Numbered from the stretch's first letter, positions 17,574 to 27,902 are shown. The stretch: 64,000 nt of DNA from Streptomyces griseoluteus (GCA_000717735.1 JOBE01000022.1:110902-174901), one strand, 5' to 3'. Notes: generated by a model from the sequence alone, not told the origin. Numbers and translations are program-made.

Positions 17574-18583
17574 GAGCCGCTCCCGGGACGTGGCACGGAC
17601 AGGGTGGGTGCCGCGGCGGCGCGCGCGTAGGTGTCGCGGATGGCGGCGCGGGCGGCGGGCGGCAGGCTGTCCAGCATGCCGAGGACCCGCTCCCGCCGTC
17701 GGGCGACGGCCGCGCGGGGCGGCAGGCCGGGCGAGGGTTCCAGCTGCGGGACGATGACGGGGGGCCCGGCTGTCCGGTGGTTGGCGGGGTCGACCAGCTC
17801 GGCGGCGAGCAGGGCGGCGTCCTTCTCCTCGGACATGCCGATGGGGCCTTCGCGGCGGCCTGCGAGGAACTGGGTCACGACCGGTTCGTCGCTGGTGAGG
17901 AGCACTTCGCGCGGGCCGAAGGTGACGAGGTTGCGCCGGAAGAACATGCCCATGTTGTCGGGGACGGTGGCGGCGATGTCCAGGTTGTGGGTGACGATCA
18001 GCATCGTCGCGTCGATCCGGGCGTTGAGGTCGATGAGCAGCTGGGACAGGTAGGCGGTGCGGACGGGGTCGAGCCCGGAGTCGGGTTCGTCGCACAGCAC
18101 GATCTGCGGGTCGAGCACGAGCGCGCGGGCGAGGCCGGCGCGTTTGCGCATGCCGCCGCTGATCTCGCCCGGCAGCTTCCCCTCCGCGCCGAGCAGGCCG
18201 ACGAGGTCGATCCGCTCCATCACGATGCGCCGGATCTCCGACTCCCGCTTGCGGGTGTGTTCGCGCAGCGGGAAGGCGATGTTGTCGAAGAGGGTCATGG
18301 AGCCGAAGAGCGCGCCGTCCTGGAACATGAGGCCGAAGAGTTTCCGGGTCTCGTAGATGTCGCGTTCCGCACCGCCGACCATGTCGACGCCGTTGATGAG
18401 GACGCGGCCCTGCTGGGGCTTCAGCAGCCCGATGAGCGATTTCAGGAAGACCGTCTTCCCGGTTCCGGAAGGGCCGAGCATGACGCTCACCTCTCCGGCC
18501 GGCAGGGTCAGTGTCACGTCCTGCCAGATGTTCTGCTTGCCAAAGGACATGGTCAGACCCTCAACGACTACTTCGATTCCCAT
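17570..18583 (-). CDS. mceG: Mce transporter ATPase (MceG/Mkl, MlaF family)
   Basis: A 337-residue ABC ATPase that powers the Mce importer. Walker A GPSGTGKT (37-44), Q-loop MFQDGALFGS, signature ISGGMRKRAGLARAL (the 'GGM' form typical of MlaF/Mkl), Walker B IVLCDEPDSGLDP and the switch His in VTHNLD are all intact. The last about 90 residues extend beyond the ATPase domain, as in actinobacterial MceG, where the extension contacts the partner subunit. GGAGG precedes the ATG. It is the first gene of an operon running at least to 6627; two tandem TGTC-n8-GACA repeats about 110-160 bp upstream are candidate operators. Confidence 0.93.
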   Translation of the reverse strand: MGIEVVVEGLTMSFGKQNIWQDVTLTLPAGEVSVMLGPSGTGKTVFLKSLIGLLKPQQGRVLINGVDMVGGAERDIYETRKLFGLMFQDGALFGSMTLFDNIAFPLREHTRKRESEIRRIVMERIDLVGLLGAEGKLPGEISGGMRKRAGLARALVLDPQIVLCDEPDSGLDPVRTAYLSQLLIDLNARIDATMLIVTHNLDIAATVPDNMGMFFRRNLVTFGPREVLLTSDEPVVTQFLAGRREGPIGMSEEKDAALLAAELVDPANHRTAGPPVIVPQLEPSPGLPPRAAVARRRERVLGMLDSLPPAARAAIRDTYARAAAAPTLSVPRPGSGS

Positions 18584-19861
<1,278 letters not shown>

Positions 19862-19870
19862 GGCGGGGAA

Positions 19871-19913
19871 CCCGCGTCCGCCCGGCCGGCGACCCCGGCC
19901 GGGCGGGCGCGGG
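19871..19913. terminator. Strong GC hairpin after the exported-protein gene
   Basis: A 19-bp stem (19871-19889 with 19895-19913, one G-T wobble) with a 5-nt loop starts 9 nt after the TAA. It is a likely intrinsic terminator or a processing signal between this gene and the next. Confidence 0.7.
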
Positions 19914-19982
19914 CCTGTCCGTGTCCCCTTCGCCCGCGGCCCTCCCCCGCCGGCGCACGAACGACCCGAGCGGAGCAAGCAG

Positions 19983-21614
19983 ATGAGAGGCCCCGGGCCC
20001 AGCCCCCGACCGTCCCGTGTCCGCGCGCGCGGCGCGACGATAGCCGCGTTCGTGGCGCTCGCCCCCCTGCTCCCGGCGGCGGCCGTCGCGGTGGGGACGC
20101 TGAAGGTCGACACCGCGCTGCCCTACGTCTGCACCCTGCCCTCGGGACCGCGGACCGCGACGGTACGGATCACGGCGGACTTCCCCGAGCGGGCGGCCGC
20201 GGGCGAGGAGATCCGGCCCACCGACGTCATCACGACGGTGGAGCTCCCCGCGGCGGCCGTGGCCGACCTCACCGTGCTCGAAGCGGCCACCGTACGGGCC
20301 GAGACCCGGCTCACGGTCGGCGTGGCCCAGAACGGGCAGCAGGCGGAGGCCGCTTGGCGCGGCACGTCACCGACCCTCGACGTACCCGCCGAAGGGCCCC
20401 TCACGCTCACGACGACCGGCGACGTCCCGATCCTGACGACGGGCGGCCCCGGCGATCTGTCCCTCACGGCCGGGAGCCTGGGCGTCGATCTCGCCCCGAG
20501 CACGGCGGACGGCGCGGCCACCGTCCCCGCGTCCCTCTCCGTCACCTGCGTCCCCGCCGAGGAGGCGGAGGGCCGGCGGGTGCTCGCCACGCTCCCGGTG
20601 GGCCCCGGCCCCACCACCGGCGAACCGAGCGCGTCCCCCACACCTTCGACCGCCCCCTCCTCTGCCCTCCCCTCGTCCCCGCCCTCCTCACTCCCCTCTC
20701 CGCCACCGTCCCGCCCGACGGGGCGGGAGCCCGCGAGCGGGACGAGCGGGGCTTCGCGGAGCCCGGCGGCCGGGCGTACGGCGGACAGCGGCCCGCAGGC
20801 GGCGGACGACGCCGCGCCCGGCACCGAGGCCGCGCGGCCGCCCGCCCCGACCTGCCGCAACGACGAGCCGACGTCGAAGTCCCTCACCGCCTACATCACC
20901 GGCTACTCCAACGTGCGGAAGCTGAACGGCGCCAACGTCATCCCGGTGTCCTGCACGCTGATCGAGCAGGGAGATCCCGAGATCGTCTTCCTGCCGGACG
21001 GCATCCACCTGTTCCAGAAGTCGGACGCCGAACTGTCGTACGAGGGACGCAGGCAGACCCCGCCCTTCGAGGCGACCTTCCTGACGTTCGGCTTCGCGCC
21101 CACCACGGCGACCCTCGTCCTGGAACAGGTGGGACCCATGTCCGTCGAGTCGGACATCCTCCTCGTCTTCCCCGACAACATCGCCGAGACCTACATCCGC
21201 GCCCCCCTCGTCCTGCGCGTCCTCGACGTCCGGGTCAACGGCACCCGGCTGGACGTCGGCCCCTCCTGCCGCACGGCGAAGCCGCTCAGCTCCCCCGAGC
21301 CCGACCCCGCCAAGTACCCCGGGGACCACCTGGTGCTCCTGGGCAAGGGGCAGCTCCTCAACGGCACCGACGCCAGCGGCTACGTCCTCACCAGCGGCGG
21401 CCCGCTCACAGGCGAGGTGACCATCCCCGCCTTCGAGAACTGCGGCACCGGAGGCGAGGACCTCGACCGGCTCCTCACCGCGTCCATCTCAGGCCCCGGC
21501 AACTACGTCAAACAGATCCAGGGCCAGACCTGCGCCGTGGGCGTCGAGGTGCCCACCGAGGGCCAGTGCACCGAGGACCGCCAGCCGTACGTCGTCCCCA
21601 AGCCCGCCCGCTGA
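19983..21614 (+). CDS. Exported two-domain protein, DUF6801-like N-terminal domain
   Basis: The 543-residue product begins with a basic signal peptide (GATIAAFVALAPLLPAAAVAV). An N-terminal beta domain (about residues 35-205, 'YVCTLPSGPRTATVRITADFP') resembles the actinobacterial DUF6801 secreted domain (recognised by pattern, moderate certainty). A low-complexity Ser/Pro linker follows at about 215-275. The C-terminal domain (about 285-540) has eight or so Cys and 'LTAYITGYSNVRKLNGA', 'PAFENCGTGGEDLD'. No LPXTG or membrane tail is seen, so it is probably released or held non-covalently. The ATG at 19983 has GGAG about 7 nt upstream. It is grouped with exported proteins on either side. Confidence 0.85.
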   Translation: MRGPGPSPRPSRVRARGATIAAFVALAPLLPAAAVAVGTLKVDTALPYVCTLPSGPRTATVRITADFPERAAAGEEIRPTDVITTVELPAAAVADLTVLEAATVRAETRLTVGVAQNGQQAEAAWRGTSPTLDVPAEGPLTLTTTGDVPILTTGGPGDLSLTAGSLGVDLAPSTADGAATVPASLSVTCVPAEEAEGRRVLATLPVGPGPTTGEPSASPTPSTAPSSALPSSPPSSLPSPPPSRPTGREPASGTSGASRSPAAGRTADSGPQAADDAAPGTEAARPPAPTCRNDEPTSKSLTAYITGYSNVRKLNGANVIPVSCTLIEQGDPEIVFLPDGIHLFQKSDAELSYEGRRQTPPFEATFLTFGFAPTTATLVLEQVGPMSVESDILLVFPDNIAETYIRAPLVLRVLDVRVNGTRLDVGPSCRTAKPLSSPEPDPAKYPGDHLVLLGKGQLLNGTDASGYVLTSGGPLTGEVTIPAFENCGTGGEDLDRLLTASISGPGNYVKQIQGQTCAVGVEVPTEGQCTEDRQPYVVPKPAR

Positions 21615-21669
21615 ACCCACGCACGAATCACCCCCTCTTCTCCGCTCCCCCTCAACGGAAGGCTTCGCC

Positions 21670-22614
21670 ATGCCCCTCGTCTCCGCCCGCACGCGCCTGG
21701 CCACCCTGTCGGCGCTGACCGCGCTCGGCGCCTTCGCCTCCATGGGCACGGCGACCGCGGCCGTCCCCGAACTGAACGGCAGCTGGGCGCCGTTCACCCG
21801 CTGTCCCGTCGACGCCCCGGCCATGCTCGCCGCCGACGGCCTCGACAAGGCGCCGCAGTGCGTCTCCTCGGCCTCCGCCAGCGGCTCCATCAAGCTGGGC
21901 AACACGACCGTGGTCACCGGGAGGACCAACCTGCAGATCGGCGTCGTCCAGAACGCCGACGGCACCAGCACGGTCGTGGCCCCCGCCGCAGGCTCGCTCA
22001 TCGCCGATTCCGCCACCGTCCCCGGCGGCCTTCTCGGCCTGATGTGCCCGAGCGACATCCCGTTCATCACCGACATCTGCCGGCAGCTGTCCGACGCCAG
22101 GCTCAACAAGATCACCGCCACCGTGGAGTCGGTCGGCACCCCGTCGAACTTCGACCAGATCGCGGGCGTCCTCACCGACATGCCGATCGTGAACATCCCG
22201 GTCCGCATCCACCTGCAGAACCCCTTCCTCGGCAGCAACTGCTACATCGGGACCAGGTCCAACCCCATCGTGCTGCGCCCGAGCAACCTCACGGCACCCT
22301 CCTTCGCCGTCGACCGCTCCAACGGCGACGGCTCGCCGAACGAGGAAGGCGACATGAGCCGCCTCAACCTCCTCGGCTCCACCCAGGTCGACACGACCTT
22401 CGCCGTCCCCGGCGCCAGCGGCTGCGGCCTCGGACTGCTCGGCCTGATCGACGGCGCGGTCAACCTCAAGACGGGACTGCCCTCCGCCGCCGGCAAGAAC
22501 CGCCTCACCCTCGACAACACCCAGACCTACCTGACCGGCCTCTACGCACCGGGCGTCGTCGCCCCCGACGCCGGAAGGGTGATGGCCCGGAACTGGCACT
22601 CCGCCGTCAACTAA
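21670..22614 (+). CDS. Exported protein of unknown function
   Basis: A 314-residue protein with a signal peptide (ATLSALTALGAFASMGTATA, cut near residue 30). The mature part has at least six Cys and long Ser/Thr/Asn-rich beta-type stretches, for example 'GSNCYIGTRSNPIVLRPS'. No transmembrane helix or sorting signal follows. The gene lies 55 bp after the DUF6801-like gene in the same direction and is probably co-transcribed. Conserved exported proteins of this kind occur next to actinobacterial lipid loci, but no function is assigned. Confidence 0.85.
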   Translation: MPLVSARTRLATLSALTALGAFASMGTATAAVPELNGSWAPFTRCPVDAPAMLAADGLDKAPQCVSSASASGSIKLGNTTVVTGRTNLQIGVVQNADGTSTVVAPAAGSLIADSATVPGGLLGLMCPSDIPFITDICRQLSDARLNKITATVESVGTPSNFDQIAGVLTDMPIVNIPVRIHLQNPFLGSNCYIGTRSNPIVLRPSNLTAPSFAVDRSNGDGSPNEEGDMSRLNLLGSTQVDTTFAVPGASGCGLGLLGLIDGAVNLKTGLPSAAGKNRLTLDNTQTYLTGLYAPGVVAPDAGRVMARNWHSAVN

Positions 22615-22830
22615 CGGCCAGTCAGGGGCGATTCCCGGCCTACTCTCCGGCCCACGCCGTTCCGGCACGCCAACTCTTGTGCAAGTTGTGTACAGCACAC
22701 AGCAGTTGACCTAGCTTCAGCAGTCCACGTCGGTACGCGCCTGACGGCCACGCCGGCGCCCACCACGCCAGGTCCGGGTGCCGCACCGCCACTCCCCCAC
22801 CGGTCGCGCAGGAGAGCAAGGGATCGGCTC

Positions 22831-24042
22831 ATGCCCGCAGTCACACAGTCGCCGGAGACCGGTGAACCGCTCGACCCGCTCCCCCGGGAGTTCGCCGAGT
22901 TGATGAGGCCCGAGATCCCGGGCCTCATCAAGGAGATCGGCGTGGAGATCCAGCGGGCCTACCCGGTGTACGCCCACCTCTTCAACGGGCCGCACTCGGA
23001 CGCGATCCGCCAGGGCGTGGAACAGGCCCTGGCGGCCTTCGTGGAACGGGTCGCCGCCCCCGGGGCGCAGTCGGCCCTCCGGGACGAACTGATCCGCAAG
23101 TTCGGCCGCGTGGAGGCCTACGAGGGCCGCGATCTCGACACCCTGCAGGGCGCCTACCGGCTCGGCGCGCGGATCGCCCTGCGCCGCGCCAAGAGCATCG
23201 GGCGCACGTACAACCTCTCCCCCACCCTGATCCTGGCCTTCGCGGACGCCCTCTTCGCCTACGTCGAGGAGCTGGAGGCGCTGTCCCGCGAGGGATACGT
23301 CATGGTCCAGACCCGCACCGTCGCCGACGTGGCGGCGCTGCGAAGACAGCTGCTCCACCTCGTCCTCGCGGGCCCGCCGCTGCCGCGCACGACCATCGCC
23401 GAACTGTGCAAGGAGGCGTCCTGGCAGCTTCCCGCCGAATGCACCCTGGTCGCCCTGCGTCCCCCCGTGGCGGATCTCGTCCAGGCCGGTCTCGACCGGG
23501 ACGTCCTGGCCGACCTCGGCCTCCCCCAGCCGCACCTGCTCATCCCGGGCCCGCTGACCCCCGAGCGCCTCGCGATGCTCGGCTCCGCCCTGGCCGGCAC
23601 TCCCGCCGTCGTCGGCCTGACCGTGCCGCCGGGACAGGCCGCGCACTCCGTCCGCTGGGCACGGCGGGTCCTCGAACTCATCGACGACGGCATCGTGCCG
23701 GACGCGCCCCTCGTGCGCTGCGAGGACCATCTGACAACGTTATGGTTACTGGCCGACCCGGCCCTCACGGCGCAACTCGCCACCCGCGAACTGGCCCCGC
23801 TCGACGGCCTTTCGGGCACCCGGCGCGACCGGCTGATCGAGACCCTGCGCGTCCACGTCTCCACCCGGGCCCCCGCCGAACAGGTCGGCGAGATGCTGGG
23901 CGTCCACGCCCAGACGGTCCGCTACCGGCTGCGGAACCTGGACAACCACTTCGGCGACCGGCTCCTCGACCCGGACCGCCGTTTCGCCCTGGAAGCGGCC
24001 CTGCGCTCGCTCCACCTCCAGGGCGCGAGGCGCACCGACTGA
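22831..24042 (+). CDS. PucR-type transcriptional regulator with two TTA codons
   Basis: The 403-residue protein ends in a PucR C-terminal helix-turn-helix (about 345-395, 'EQVGEMLGVHAQTVRYRLRNLDNHFGD'). The rest is an all-alpha sensor region ('EFAELMRPEIPGLIKEIGVEIQ') seen in streptomycete PucR proteins and a degenerate GGDEF-like middle. Codons 304 and 306 (23740-23742 and 23746-23748) are both TTA, which in Streptomyces need the bldA leucyl-tRNA, so full-length protein should appear only late in development. It is codirectional with the three exported-protein genes and may regulate them or the mce operon (inference). GGAGAG about 12 nt upstream supports the ATG. Confidence 0.87.
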   Translation: MPAVTQSPETGEPLDPLPREFAELMRPEIPGLIKEIGVEIQRAYPVYAHLFNGPHSDAIRQGVEQALAAFVERVAAPGAQSALRDELIRKFGRVEAYEGRDLDTLQGAYRLGARIALRRAKSIGRTYNLSPTLILAFADALFAYVEELEALSREGYVMVQTRTVADVAALRRQLLHLVLAGPPLPRTTIAELCKEASWQLPAECTLVALRPPVADLVQAGLDRDVLADLGLPQPHLLIPGPLTPERLAMLGSALAGTPAVVGLTVPPGQAAHSVRWARRVLELIDDGIVPDAPLVRCEDHLTTLWLLADPALTAQLATRELAPLDGLSGTRRDRLIETLRVHVSTRAPAEQVGEMLGVHAQTVRYRLRNLDNHFGDRLLDPDRRFALEAALRSLHLQGARRTD

Positions 24043-24046
24043 ACCG

Positions 24047-24064
24047 CCCGGACGCAGGTCCGGG
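24047..24064. terminator. Small hairpin between convergent pucR-type and deaminase genes
   Basis: CCCGGAC-GCAG-GTCCGGG is a 7-bp stem right after the regulator stop and before the deaminase stop. It is a short but plausible bidirectional terminator. Confidence 0.45.
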
Positions 24065-24086
24065 GTGCCCTCCGGCGCGGCCGCGG

Positions 24087-24515
24087 TCAGCGGTAGTACC
24101 CCTCGACCACGGCCCGCACCTCTTCGAGCAGCGTGGGGCCCTCCTGCGGCACGGGCGGGCGGCCGCTGCCCGGCCTGATGTCCAGGAGCTGTTCGCCGGA
24201 CAGGGCGAACACGACCCGCCGCAGCCCCGCCCGCTGGATGACCGCCTCGCACATCCCGCACGGTTCGCATCTGGTGTACATCGTGGTGCCCGCCGCCGTC
24301 TCCTCGTCCAGTTCGCGCGCCGCCCACCTCGCCAGCTTCAGCTCGGGGTGCGCGGTGACGTCGTCGTCGGTGAGAGTCGTGTTGTGCTCCTCGGCCAGGA
24401 CCGTTCCGTCCGGTCCCACGAGCAGGGACCCGAACGGCGGGTCACCGCCCGCGCGGGCCTTGGCCGCGAGCCCGATGGCCCGTCGAAGGAAAGCGTGGTC
24501 GTCGGATGTGGTCAT
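24087..24515 (-). CDS. CMP/dCMP deaminase-family zinc deaminase (nucleobase/nucleoside)
   Basis: The 142-residue protein has the cytidine/guanine/tRNA-adenosine deaminase fold. The zinc site reads HPELKL (the usual H[AC]E in variant form HPE, with the Glu as proton shuttle) and CEPCGMC supplies the two Cys ligands. 'PPFGSLLVGPDGTVLAEEHNT' is the N-terminal strand pair typical of guanine deaminase and small nucleoside deaminases rather than TadA. It probably deaminates a free base or nucleoside in the cytoplasm. It converges with the PucR-type gene; the downstream neighbour is a decayed gene. Confidence 0.85.
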   Translation of the reverse strand: MTTSDDHAFLRRAIGLAAKARAGGDPPFGSLLVGPDGTVLAEEHNTTLTDDDVTAHPELKLARWAARELDEETAAGTTMYTRCEPCGMCEAVIQRAGLRRVVFALSGEQLLDIRPGSGRPPVPQEGPTLLEEVRAVVEGYYR

Positions 24516-24576
24516 GACTGCTCCGTTCCGGTGCGGGGTCGCGTGCGGGGCCAGGGGGTGTCTCTTGGATCAGGCC

Positions 24577-25115
24577 CTAGGGGAGGTGCGCGGCCACCGT
24601 GGCGAGGGCCTGCCAGGCCGCCTCCGGGTGGCGCGTCTCCTCGGGGTCTCCGTGATAGGTGTCCAGGACGACGGACTCGGCGCCGAGCAGCCGGAGTCGG
24701 TCGAGATCGTCCAGGATCTGGTCGAGGGTGCCCTCGCCGGCGAGCCGGTCCGGTCCTTCGACCGGCGCCGCGGTGATCCTGAGCACGATCCGGGGAGCCA
24801 GGGCGGGGACGGGGAGCCCGTCCTCGTCCGCGTACTCCTTCAGCCTGCCCACGGCCTCGCCCAGCCACGGCAGGGTCGGGCGCAGCGGATGCCACGCGTC
24901 CCCGAGCCGTACGGCCCGGCGCAGTCCCGCGTCGCTGTTGCCGCCGACGCACACCGGGACCCTGCGGTGCCCGTAGGAGGCGGTGTCCGCCCAGGGCCGC
25001 CCGCATGTCCCGCAGGTGGTCGTCGGTGAGCCGGCCGCGCCGTGCGAACGGGATGCCGAGGGCGGCGTCGGAAGCACGACCACCAACCTCGTCCTCAGCC
25101 GCCCCCTCCCGCTCC
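24577..25115 (-). pseudogene. Remnant of an LLM-class F420-dependent oxidoreductase
   Basis: The C-terminal half of a luciferase-like monooxygenase is readable ('VPVCVGGNSDAGLRRAVRLGDAWHP' and 'SVVLDTYHGDPEE'), but the N-terminal TIM-barrel half is absent. In addition the segment 'LGIPFARRGRLTDDHLRDMRA' (about 24998-25060) is in a different frame from the rest, so a frameshift lies near 25000. The fragment has no plausible start or ribosome site. It sits beside another damaged gene (SGNH hydrolase). Confidence 0.75.
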
Positions 25116-25176
25116 GCGGCCCGCGAGTCCCCCGGTCGCGTCCTCCGGAATGATCACTCCGCCGGGGGCGGTGTCG

Positions 25177-26024
25177 TCACCAGCGCATCGGCTGGCCGGC
25201 GACGAACGAGGTCAGCCGGTCGGCGATGAGGCGGTCGTCGTGGGCCGAGTGGTGCCAGTGGCAGCCGGAGAAGTCCAGCCCCGAGCCGTCGAGGTACCAG
25301 TAGCGGACCTTGCTGTCGCCGGCGTCGGCACGGGCCTTGACGACCTGCTGGACGTGGTCGGCGAACTGGCCGTGGCCGACGGCCACGAAGGTCGTCCCGG
25401 CGCCGTAGCGCGCCCGCAGCTTCCGGAGGAATTCGCCGTAGGCGGTGCGGTAGGCGGCCGCGAGGCTGTCGGGTGTCCACGGTTCGCCGGGGTTGACGGC
25501 GGTGGAGAAGTCGTTGGTGCCGAGGTTGACCACCACGAGCTGGGGCCGCCAGGTGCCCGGGTTCTGCCAGACGTCGCCGGGCGTGTTCAGCAGGGCGCGG
25601 TCGTAGAAGGTCCGGTACGTGACGTCCGGCGAGCCTCCGTTGTAGTTGCGGACCATGCCGAGGCCCGAGATGGCGTTCAGCTGGTAGTCGGCGTTCAGCT
25701 TCCGGGCGGCGAGGGCGCCGTAGCTCACGTCGGCGTTGGTGGACCGCCTGATCTCGTCCCAGGTGCAGTCGCGGGACGTGGAGAGGTTGCCGTAGCCCAC
25801 CGTGTTGGAGTCCCCGATGAACTCGATCTGGCGGTGGCGTGCCCCCGGCTTGCCCAGACGCCCGTCGCCGACGGCGTTCCCGGCCCCACGGGGGCCGCCT
25901 GCGCCGTCCCGGCGGTGCCCACGCCGGTCAGTGACGCCACGACCAGGGCGGTGACCGCGAGGAGTGCTTCCGTGCGACTGCGGCGTTGCCGCCGCGCCGT
26001 GAACGGCACGTACATGGCCTTCAT
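25177..26024 (-). pseudogene. SGNH/GDSL esterase (CE2-like carbohydrate esterase), frameshifted and internally shortened
   Basis: The catalytic part is well conserved: GDSNTVGYG (block I Ser), NLGTNDFS (block III) and GCHWHHSAHDD (block V His). The N-terminus with a signal peptide (ALLAVTALVVASLTGVGTAGT, cut near AQA) starts at an ATG at 26024 with GAGGAG 6 nt upstream, but it lies in another frame that must switch at about 25830-25870. CE2-type esterases normally have a beta-sandwich domain between signal and catalytic parts; it is missing here. So either a deletion inactivated the gene or the assembly has an error. An IclR-type motif (26054-26071) lies just upstream, linking it to the sugar regulon. 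Confidence 0.7.
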
Positions 26025-26053
26025 CCCCATCTCCTCTGCGAGCGCTCCACATG

Positions 26054-26071
26054 TTGTCGACATATCGAACA
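26054..26071. promoter_or_regulatory. IclR-regulon motif, site B (SGNH/iclR divergent promoter)
   Basis: The minus strand reads TGTTCGATATGTCGACAA, matching the consensus TGTTCGAnATnTCGnACA seen at three other sites in this locus. It is 30 bp upstream of the SGNH start and 204 bp upstream of the iclR start. Confidence 0.65.
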
Positions 26072-26240
26072 ATTACCGGTATTTCGACGATTCGGGGCGG
26101 ACACTATTGATGTGCATCACCGCCGTCAACGGGGGGGCCGACCGGCAGAGGAGCCGAAATCACCACGCTGCTAAGGGAGTTGGCCGACGCCCTGACAAGG
26201 GGCGGGTCTGTCAGTAGCCTGTGTTCGTCATTCCGATCGG

Positions 26241-26258
26241 ATGTTGATATTTCGAACA
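26241..26258. promoter_or_regulatory. IclR-regulon motif, site A (iclR promoter, autoregulation)
   Basis: The minus strand reads TGTTCGAAATATCAACAT, only 16 bp before the iclR ATG. A weaker copy (TGTTCGTCATTCCGATCG, 26222-26239) is adjacent. The location over the ribosome site suggests negative autoregulation. Confidence 0.65.
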
Positions 26259-26274
26259 CAAGGGAAGGGCGGTC

Positions 26275-27048
26275 ATGGGACGCCTCGTACCTGCCGTGAC
26301 CCGGGCCCTGGACATCATGGAGCTCTTCCTCGACGGGGACGGAACGCTGTCGACCCCCGAGATCGTGCGCCGGCTCCAGTTGCCGCGCACCACCGTGCAC
26401 GAACTGGTCGCCACGCTGACCGCCCGCTCGTACCTGGTGCCGGTCCCGGAGCAGCCAGGACGCTACCGGCTCGGTGTGCGCCCGTACCAGCTGGGCAGCC
26501 GGTACGCCGAGCAGCTCGATCTCGCCGCCGTGGGACAGCAGGTCGCCCGCACGGTCGCCGAGACCTGCGACGAGACCGTGCACGTGGCGATCCTGGAGGA
26601 CACGAGCGTCATCTACATCGCCAAGGTGGACTCCACCCACGCCGTGCGCATGGTCTCCGCCGCCGGCCGCCGGCTGCCCGCGCACTGCACCTCCGTCGGC
26701 AAGATGCTGCTCGCCTCGCTCCCCGAGGAGGAGCTGGCGGCCCGCGTCCCCGACGACGCCGAGCTGGTCGCGATGACCCCGCACAGCGTCACGGACCCGG
26801 CCACCCTGCGCGCCGCCCTCGCCGACGTGCGGCGCCGCGGCATCGCCCTGGAGAGCCGCGAGTCCAACCCCGACGTCAGCTGCGTGGCCGCCCCCGTGCG
26901 CGACCGCACCGGACGGGTGGTCGCCGCCCTCTCGATCTCGGTGCCCATGATCCGCTGGAGCGAGGCCCGCCGCGTCGAGCTGGAAGGGCTGGCCCTCAAG
27001 GGGGCCGCGGAGCTGTCCGAGCGGCTCGGCCACCGGGGTGCGCCGTGA
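26275..27048 (+). CDS. IclR-family transcriptional regulator of the sugar-acid locus
   Basis: A 257-residue IclR regulator: winged helix at about residues 5-65 ('TPEIVRRLQLPRTTVHELVATL') and a GAF-like effector domain at about 80-250 with 'LPAHCTSVGKMLLA' and 'DVSCVAAPVRDRTGRVVAALSIS', which form the ligand pocket. Its stop overlaps the GTG of the SMP-30 gene (GTGA), so regulator and lactonase are co-translated. Four copies of one 18-bp motif are placed before its own start, the SGNH gene, the U32/ABC operon and the dehydratase, so it most likely represses the whole locus and responds to a sugar acid or lactone (inference). Confidence 0.93.
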   Translation: MGRLVPAVTRALDIMELFLDGDGTLSTPEIVRRLQLPRTTVHELVATLTARSYLVPVPEQPGRYRLGVRPYQLGSRYAEQLDLAAVGQQVARTVAETCDETVHVAILEDTSVIYIAKVDSTHAVRMVSAAGRRLPAHCTSVGKMLLASLPEEELAARVPDDAELVAMTPHSVTDPATLRAALADVRRRGIALESRESNPDVSCVAAPVRDRTGRVVAALSISVPMIRWSEARRVELEGLALKGAAELSERLGHRGAP

Positions 27049-27893
27049 TCGAGATCGCGGTCCGCGCTCACGCGGAGCTGGGCGAGGGCCCGACCTGGGA
27101 TCCGGCCGCCGGGCGGCTGGTGTGGGTCGACGTCCTGGGCTCCCGGGTGCACACGTACGACCCGGCCTCCGGGCGCCGCACGGTCCTCGCGACCGAGCAG
27201 CACGTGGGCGCGGCCAAGCCGCGCGCGAACGGCGGCCTGGTGGTCAACCTCCGCGACGGCGTGGGCGCCTACGGACCGGACGGGGACTTCTCCTGGCTGC
27301 ACCGCGACCCGGTGCCCGGCCGCCGGGGCAACGACGCCGCCGTCGCCCCCGACGGGTCACTGTGGGCGGGCACGATGCGCTACGACGAGGCGCCCGGCGG
27401 CGGCACGCTGTCCCGGGTGGCGCCCGACGGCACGGTCCGTACGGTCATCGACGACGTCACCGTCAGCAACGGCACCGGCTGGAGCCCCGACGGGCGGCGG
27501 ATGTACTACATCGACTCGCCGACCCGGCGCGTCGACGTACTGGACGTCGGCCCGGAGAGCGGGGAGCCGGTCGGTCGCCGCCGCCCGCTGGTCGCGCTCG
27601 ACGAGAAGTCGGGTTTCCCCGACGGGCTCGCCGTCGACGCCGACGGCTGCGTGTGGGTGGCGCTGTGGGACGGCGGGGCGGTACGCCGCTACACACCGTC
27701 CGGGGCGCTCGACCGGGTCCTGACGCTGCCCGTGCGCCGGCCCACGGCCTGCGCCTTCGGCGGGCGGGACCTCACCGACCTGTACGTGACGACGGCCCGC
27801 ACCGGCCTGGACCGCCCGCACCCGCTGTCCGGCTCGCTGCTCGTCGTGCCGGGGCTGGGCCAGGGTCTCCCCCAACCCGCCTTCGCGGGCTGA
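27045..27893 (+). CDS. SMP-30/gluconolactonase-family sugar lactonase
   Basis: The 282-residue six-bladed beta-propeller has the metal-binding residues of the family: Glu in LGEGPTWDP (about 16), Asn in RRGNDAAV, Asn in TVSNGTGWSPD and Asp in FPDGLAVDADG. It opens aldonolactones to aldonic acids in the cytoplasm, using a divalent metal. It overlaps iclR by 4 nt. In this locus it would act between a sugar dehydrogenase (not present in the window) and the enolase-family dehydratase at 33058. A strong bidirectional hairpin ends the transcript. Confidence 0.9.
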   Translation: MIEIAVRAHAELGEGPTWDPAAGRLVWVDVLGSRVHTYDPASGRRTVLATEQHVGAAKPRANGGLVVNLRDGVGAYGPDGDFSWLHRDPVPGRRGNDAAVAPDGSLWAGTMRYDEAPGGGTLSRVAPDGTVRTVIDDVTVSNGTGWSPDGRRMYYIDSPTRRVDVLDVGPESGEPVGRRRPLVALDEKSGFPDGLAVDADGCVWVALWDGGAVRRYTPSGALDRVLTLPVRRPTACAFGGRDLTDLYVTTARTGLDRPHPLSGSLLVVPGLGQGLPQPAFAG

Positions 27894-27902
27894 GGACATG
27901 AC

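Noticed and set aside
22675..22715. Partial dyad TGTGTACAGCACACA upstream of the PucR gene as an operator
   Set aside because: The symmetry is imperfect and off-centre, and there is no second copy in the window to support it.
24541..24580. Segment GGGTGTCTCTTGGATCAGGC before the LLM remnant as a possible insertion-sequence end
   Set aside because: It reminded me of a transposon terminus, but no matching inverted end or transposase fragment is in the window, so there is no support.
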